Shown piece after piece: positions 60,400 to 64,000 of a DNA stretch of 64,000 bases (position 1 is its first letter; every line of letters begins with the position of its first letter). The position numbers and the translations under genes were made by a program. Source of the stretch: AV69 sp963742315 (lineage in GTDB: Bacteria; Verrucomicrobiota; Verrucomicrobiia; Chthoniobacterales; UBA10450); assembly GCA_963742315.1 (NCBI GenBank), contig CAVULE010000001.1, positions 186,001-250,000 on the forward strand, in the 5' to 3' direction. The notes beneath the pieces were generated by a model that had not been told where the DNA came from, ran no database searches, and was given only the letters and a program-made list of their open reading frames with translations.

Positions 60400-61511
60400 G
60401 ATGACCGCTCCCGTACCCGCCTGATCCACAGCGCCGCCCCGACAATTACGCCAAGTGCGAGAATGATCGCGACGCCCGCCACCTTGAACACGACACCCGC
60501 CCCATCACTTACAGTCACACTCGGAACGACGGACATGCCCGGGCCAAGCACGCGCTGCATCTGCTGCTGTTCATCGAGCACGATCTTGACCGGGACCCGC
60601 TGCACCACTTTCACATAGTTGCCGGTGGCATTTTCCGGCGGCAACAAACTGAACGCCGCTCCGCTGCCGGCTTGAATACTGTCAACGCGTCCCTGCAATT
60701 TGAGGCCCGCGTAAGCGTCTACGGAAATAGTCGCCGGTTGCCCGGGACGCATACTGCGCAATTGCGTTTCCTTGAAATTGGCGATTACCCAAACTCGTGG
60801 CGGGACGAGTGCGATCAGTGCCTGTCCCACCTGCAGGTAATCTCCGATAGCAACTGCGTCCTTAGTCACATAGCCATCTATCGGCGCTTTGATTTTAGTG
60901 TAGCCAAGGTTGAGTTCAGCCTGCTCGACAGCTGCTTTATCGGCTTGGACGCTTGCCCTGCTCGACTCTGCAGTTGCAATGTTGGTATCTCGCTCCTGCG
61001 TGCTGATGACCTTCTTAGCAAAAAGATCCAGTGCGCGCTTTTCGTTTAAGTCTGCTTGTATTTGCGTGGCTTTGTCTTTTGCCAGGTTCGCTTTGGCCTG
61101 CGCTAAGGCGACTTGAAAATCGCGGGGATCGATCTCGACTAGAACATCGCCTTTCTTGACCAATTGATTGTCGTCCACACGCACGACGGCCACATGGCCG
61201 GCGACCTTTGGCGCTACCGAAACAGTGTGGACATCGATAAACGCGTCGTCGGTGGTTTCGTTAGTAAACGAATGAAACATCGCAAACGCGCCATAGCTGA
61301 TTCCGAGAATTGCTAACGCCGCAGCGGCGACAACCACCCCTGGTCGCCGAAATAGTGATCTCTTCTTCTCTTCAGCGGAGCGATTATTTTCCTGATCAAA
61401 GCGCGGAAAACCATTCCGCTCGTAATCGGGAGTTGCGGCGGGGTGACGCCGTTCTCTTGCTTCAACCGGTGCTTCGCCGTTGGTTGAAATTTTCGTTTTC
61501 ATCATACCCAA
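60396..61511 (-). CDS. emrA: EmrA-like membrane-fusion protein (HlyD family)
   Basis: 371 aa. The N-terminal polar tail is followed by one membrane segment (VVVAAAALAILGISYGAFAM, residues ~58-77). Periplasmic part: VDVHTVSVAPKVAGHVAVVR style lipoyl half, the coiled hairpin (QVALAQAKANLAKDKATQIQ to AELNLGYTKIKAPIDGYVTK), and a barrel with RSMRPGQPATISVDAYAGLK. Forms with EmrB a proton-driven drug exporter reaching an outer-membrane channel. The start is uncertain among ATG 61511, 61505 and 61502. Divergent from the lysR gene, with the operator between. Confidence 0.92.
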   Translation of the reverse strand: MGMMKTKISTNGEAPVEARERRHPAATPDYERNGFPRFDQENNRSAEEKKRSLFRRPGVVVAAAALAILGISYGAFAMFHSFTNETTDDAFIDVHTVSVAPKVAGHVAVVRVDDNQLVKKGDVLVEIDPRDFQVALAQAKANLAKDKATQIQADLNEKRALDLFAKKVISTQERDTNIATAESSRASVQADKAAVEQAELNLGYTKIKAPIDGYVTKDAVAIGDYLQVGQALIALVPPRVWVIANFKETQLRSMRPGQPATISVDAYAGLKLQGRVDSIQAGSGAAFSLLPPENATGNYVKVVQRVPVKIVLDEQQQMQRVLGPGMSVVPSVTVSDGAGVVFKVAGVAIILALGVIVGAALWIRRVRERSS

Positions 61512-61535
61512 TGATCCGCCTGGTCATGTGCAGAT

Positions 61536-61578
61536 GTGAAAGACGATGTTTCTTGTCTACTTATGCCGCGTCGGCATA
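61536..61578. promoter_or_regulatory. LysR-type operator between emrA and lysR
   Basis: Perfect palindrome TATGCCG-CGT-CGGCATA (61562-61578, T-N11-A type within) plus the block GTGAAAGACGATGTTTCTTG at 61536. Lies 13 nt before the GTG start of lysR and ends 25 nt before emrA. Confidence 0.7.
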
Positions 61579-61590
61579 GTTGGATCGGCA

Positions 61591-62493
61591 GTGGAACTTC
61601 GGCATCTTCGTTACTTCGTAGCCGTGGCAGAGGCTGAAAACGTCCTGCGCGCTGCGACGCAGAAACTTCACGTCTCGCAACCGGCCGTGAGCCGGCAGAT
61701 CCGCGATCTGGAAGACGAGCTGGGCGCGCAGTTGTTCGAGCGCACGGGCAAATCGGTCAGATTGACTGATGCAGGATTTTTATTTCTGAAAGAAGCTCGA
61801 GCGGTCTTGGAAAGAACAGATGAAGCAGTGCGAAGCGTGCGCGCATTCGCACAGGCCGGTGAAACGGAATTGCACGTTGGCTATGGCCCGGCGCTTAGGG
61901 CGCAGATCGTGTCGCCGACCCTGCGCGAGTTTCAACGGGAAATGCCAAAGGTTCACGTGAAGCTGCACGATTGGAGCAACGAGAAGATCGTCACTGGTCT
62001 GCGTGATGGGCGACTACAACTGGCATTCATTGTCCGTCCGTCAAAACGCGGTGCGTTTCGTGATCTGCGCTTCGAAGAATTACTCCGCGAGCAGGTCCGG
62101 CTTGCGGTCCCGCCGAACCATCCACTTGCGCAACATCGTTCCGTCTCGCTCGCTGATGCGGCTAAGGAACCCTTTGTCGGATTAACGCGCGAAGATTTTC
62201 CCGACTATAACGCCTACCTTAACGCAGTCTTTGCCTCAGTAAAAAACAAGCCGCGAGTGATAGAGGAGCACGATAGCATGACCAGTGTCATTTCAGCGAT
62301 CGAGGCTGGCACGGGAGTAGGAATATTCGTGGAGGCGATTGGTTACAGTTTCGGCAGTCGAGTGAAACTAGTGCGACTCACTCCCGAGCCAAAGCCACTT
62401 TCCTTCGGCATCGCCACGCGCAAAGGAAAACTTAGCCCCGCCACGGAGAAGTTCTGCCAGTGTGCGAGAGAAACGCTCGGCGCCCTCCGTTAG
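61591..62493 (+). CDS. LysR-type transcriptional regulator
   Basis: About 300 aa from GTG 61591, chosen because VELRHLRYFVAVAEAENVLR is the standard LysR start; an upstream ATG at 61546 would place the operator inside the gene. The winged helix is AATQKLHVSQPAVSRQIRDL, then EDELGAQLFERTGKSVRLTD with AGFLFLKEARAVLE. The effector domain follows (GPALRAQIVSPTLREFQREM, then SVSLADAAKEPFVGLTRED). Likely regulates emrAB divergently and, judging by the shared operators, the HPr-like/receiver pair and the pgl operon. The effector is unknown. Confidence 0.9.
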   Translation: MELRHLRYFVAVAEAENVLRAATQKLHVSQPAVSRQIRDLEDELGAQLFERTGKSVRLTDAGFLFLKEARAVLERTDEAVRSVRAFAQAGETELHVGYGPALRAQIVSPTLREFQREMPKVHVKLHDWSNEKIVTGLRDGRLQLAFIVRPSKRGAFRDLRFEELLREQVRLAVPPNHPLAQHRSVSLADAAKEPFVGLTREDFPDYNAYLNAVFASVKNKPRVIEEHDSMTSVISAIEAGTGVGIFVEAIGYSFGSRVKLVRLTPEPKPLSFGIATRKGKLSPATEKFCQCARETLGALR

Positions 62494-62728
62494 TTTACAG
62501 CAATAGCCGAATCGCGAGAGCTAATAGCCCTTCTCCGCCTACCTAAAAAAATTTCGTCTCCGCACCCGCTCAGGACAGCTTTAAGCTTGAACAAACCAAA
62601 ACCGCTGGCTTGTTCCAAAGTGATTGTCGGCGGCGACGTTCACCAATTTAGAAACTCGGACGGCTCGTTGCAGCCAGGGAAGCCGAAGTGATGGTGTGAT
62701 TTTTCGGTGCGGTTAACTAAGATCAAGT
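62494..62728. other. Intergenic region after lysR
   Basis: No gene, terminator or repeat recognised. Confidence 0.4.
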
Positions 62729-62890
62729 ATGAAGGCGAAAGATTCCGACCCAAAATTCATCGCGACAGAAACGTTGATCGTCGCCGGCATAGCTCGTTCG
62801 GTGGCATTCTATCGCGATGTTCTTGGAGCGACGGTGTTGCGAGAAGGCGAACCAACGTTTCTGCGGCTGAAAAATATTTGGATAACCTGA
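62729..62890 (+). pseudogene. VOC-family N-terminal fragment
   Basis: ATG 62729 gives DPKFIATETLIVAGIARSVA then FYRDVLGATVLREGEPTFLR with LKNIWIT and a stop. This is the first half-domain of a VOC/glyoxalase-like protein. The second half-domain is missing; the sequence then continues in another frame as an unrelated hydrolase end. A truncated relic. Confidence 0.6.
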
Positions 62891-62997
62891 TCGACACAGG
62901 CCACTTTGCCTTTGAGGATTCTAGTGAGTTCATTGCGAAGCGCATCCGGGAGTTTCTACGAACCGCTGACGACGGGAATCCGACGCATGGATCTTAG
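62876..62997 (+). pseudogene. Alpha/beta-hydrolase C-terminal fragment
   Basis: In another frame the codons read LDNLIDTGHFAFEDSSEFIA then KRIREFLR, matching the last strand and helix of alpha/beta hydrolases (catalytic His in TGHFALE). Only the last ~30 codons survive, joined to the VOC fragment near 62880. Confidence 0.55.
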
Positions 62998-63018
62998 TTG
63001 TTTCCGAAAGGACAAGGC

Positions 63019-64000
63019 ATGAGCGCAACCCAAAACACTTCTTCAGGACAAAACGATAGGGTTGAAGAATACGACGTGGTAATCCTGGGCGGTGGCACCG
63101 GATCGACCATCGCGGCATGGACCTTTGCCGGACAAGGACAGCGTGTCGCAGTGATCGACCGCAAATATATTGGTGGATCGTGCCCTAACATCGCCTGTCT
63201 GCCGAGCAAGAACATTATTCACAGTGCGAAGGTTGCATCCTACGTTCGCCAAAGTGAAGAATTCGGCATCGTGAGGGAGGATTTCAAAGTCGATATGTCT
63301 GCGGTGCGCAGCCGCAAACGCACAATGGTATCGGGCCTGAACGAGCTCTATCTCGACAATTACAAAAAGACTGGAGCGGAATTCATTTGTGGCGCCGGGC
63401 GCTTCATCGGTTCCCGGACTTTGGAGGCCACATTGCGCGATGGAACGAAGCGTCAACTCCGCGGAACCAATGTGATCATCAGTACCGGGACGCGCGCAGT
63501 TTTGGATTCGACTCCAGGACTGGCTGAGGCGCAGCCACTCACGCATGTCGAAGCACTCGAACTGGACGAGGTCCCCGAACATCTCCTTGTCATCGGCGGT
63601 GGCTACGTCGGAATAGAACTATCCCAGGCCATGCGCCGATTTGGCAGCAAGGTGTCGGTGATCGAACGCAATGGCCGGTTACTCCATCGAGAAGACGAAG
63701 ATGTGACTGAAGAACTTCGCCGCCTTTTCGAGGACGAGGGCATCGACGTTCTTTTGAATGCCAAGATCAAGCGAGTATCGGGGAAATCCGGTAGATCAGT
63801 AAAGATGGTTCTTGAACAAAATGGAGTAGAGAAAACGCTCGAAGGCAGTCATGTCCTGGTTGCGGCAGGACGCACTCCGAACACAGAGGGGTTAGGCCTG
63901 GAGTTTGCCGGTGTCGAACTGACAGATCGCGGATACGTGAAGGTCAATGAGCATCTTCAGACTACTGCACCCGGCGTTTGGACAATCGGTGAGGTGGGAG
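63019..64000 (+). CDS. Pyridine-nucleotide disulfide oxidoreductase (partial, runs off the window)
   Basis: At least 327 aa seen, with a good ribosome site (AAAGGACAAGG). The FAD motif is YDVVILGGGTGSTIAAWTFA. The redox-active disulfide segment reads GGSCPNIACLPSKN, with Cys at both positions spaced C-x4-C. NAD loop: HLLVIGGGYVGIELSQAMRR. The second GTP-like VLVAAGRTPNTEGLGLEF and the final FAD box WTIGEVG start at the window end. Similar to mercuric reductase and dihydrolipoamide dehydrogenase, but the CPNIACLPSKN motif points to the MerA-like subgroup without the metal-binding N-terminus. The substrate is not known; the C-terminal half is outside. Confidence 0.88.
   Translation, partial: MSATQNTSSGQNDRVEEYDVVILGGGTGSTIAAWTFAGQGQRVAVIDRKYIGGSCPNIACLPSKNIIHSAKVASYVRQSEEFGIVREDFKVDMSAVRSRKRTMVSGLNELYLDNYKKTGAEFICGAGRFIGSRTLEATLRDGTKRQLRGTNVIISTGTRAVLDSTPGLAEAQPLTHVEALELDEVPEHLLVIGGGYVGIELSQAMRRFGSKVSVIERNGRLLHREDEDVTEELRRLFEDEGIDVLLNAKIKRVSGKSGRSVKMVLEQNGVEKTLEGSHVLVAAGRTPNTEGLGLEFAGVELTDRGYVKVNEHLQTTAPGVWTIGEVG

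Noticed and set aside
61546..61590. ATG 61546 as the LysR start
   Set aside because: The extra residues are not LysR-like and the operator would be coding; GTG 61591 gives the standard N-terminus.
1..64000. tRNA, rRNA, CRISPR or transposase genes
   Set aside because: Looked for by eye on both strands; no cloverleaf, no regular repeat-spacer series and no DDE or serine/tyrosine recombinase frame was found.

Overview
The window looks like a chromosomal segment of a soil bacterium, most probably a Verrucomicrobiota member (Spartobacteria-like). This is inferred from gene style: an ECF sigma factor beside a protein-kinase start, HAF-repeat secreted proteins, a four-helix-bundle (23S IVS-type) element, multi-PAS kinases and moderately high GC. 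Acidobacteriota or Planctomycetota cannot be excluded. No rRNA, tRNA, CRISPR array or transposase was seen.

Layout. 0-1.3 kb: three gene fragments joined end to end, then an ECF sigma factor. 1.5-2.5 kb: a HAF-repeat secreted protein. 2.6-16.05 kb: a long run of small plus-strand genes (methyltransferases, VOC/glyoxalase-like proteins, a DHFR-like reductase, NTF2-like, cupin plus NmrA-like, GNAT, lipase, small membrane proteins). Most are followed by an inverted-repeat site that opens with an RYYYAAC-like box and closes with GTTRRRY. Several stop codons lie inside the opening box. I read this as an integron gene-cassette array without an integrase in view, interrupted by a minus-strand MocR regulator. 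16.5-20.3 kb: LuxR regulator, Hsp20, CbpM-like protein, rhomboid protease and SDH-family ClpP-fold protease. 20.5-25.3 kb: an RND efflux pair with an IVS element inserted exactly between its two genes.

25.3-45.9 kb: an envelope-stress and signalling region. It holds secreted Gly-rich peptidoglycan-binding proteins, SRPBCC proteins, four large histidine kinases, four response regulators and a sigma-70 factor. Nine short upstream elements with a shared core (C-rich/G-rich dyad, then AAAATCC) precede genes here, six of them 47-49 nt before the start codon. They suggest one regulon.

46-64 kb: pgl-rpiB-tkt (pentose phosphate), a quinone oxidoreductase, an mdtNOP/ytcA-like efflux operon, an HPr-like plus receiver pair, an emrAB-like efflux operon with a divergent LysR gene, and the start of a pyridine-nucleotide disulfide oxidoreductase. 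A perfect TATGCCG-N3-CGGCATA operator next to a conserved block lies before emrA/lysR and before the HPr-like gene. A weaker copy lies before pgl, suggesting one LysR regulon.

Five otherwise intact genes (pgl, an alcohol dehydrogenase, a TolC-like protein, and a giant hybrid kinase hit twice) carry single-base frameshifts, so indel errors in the assembly are likely. Many short gene relics are also visible.
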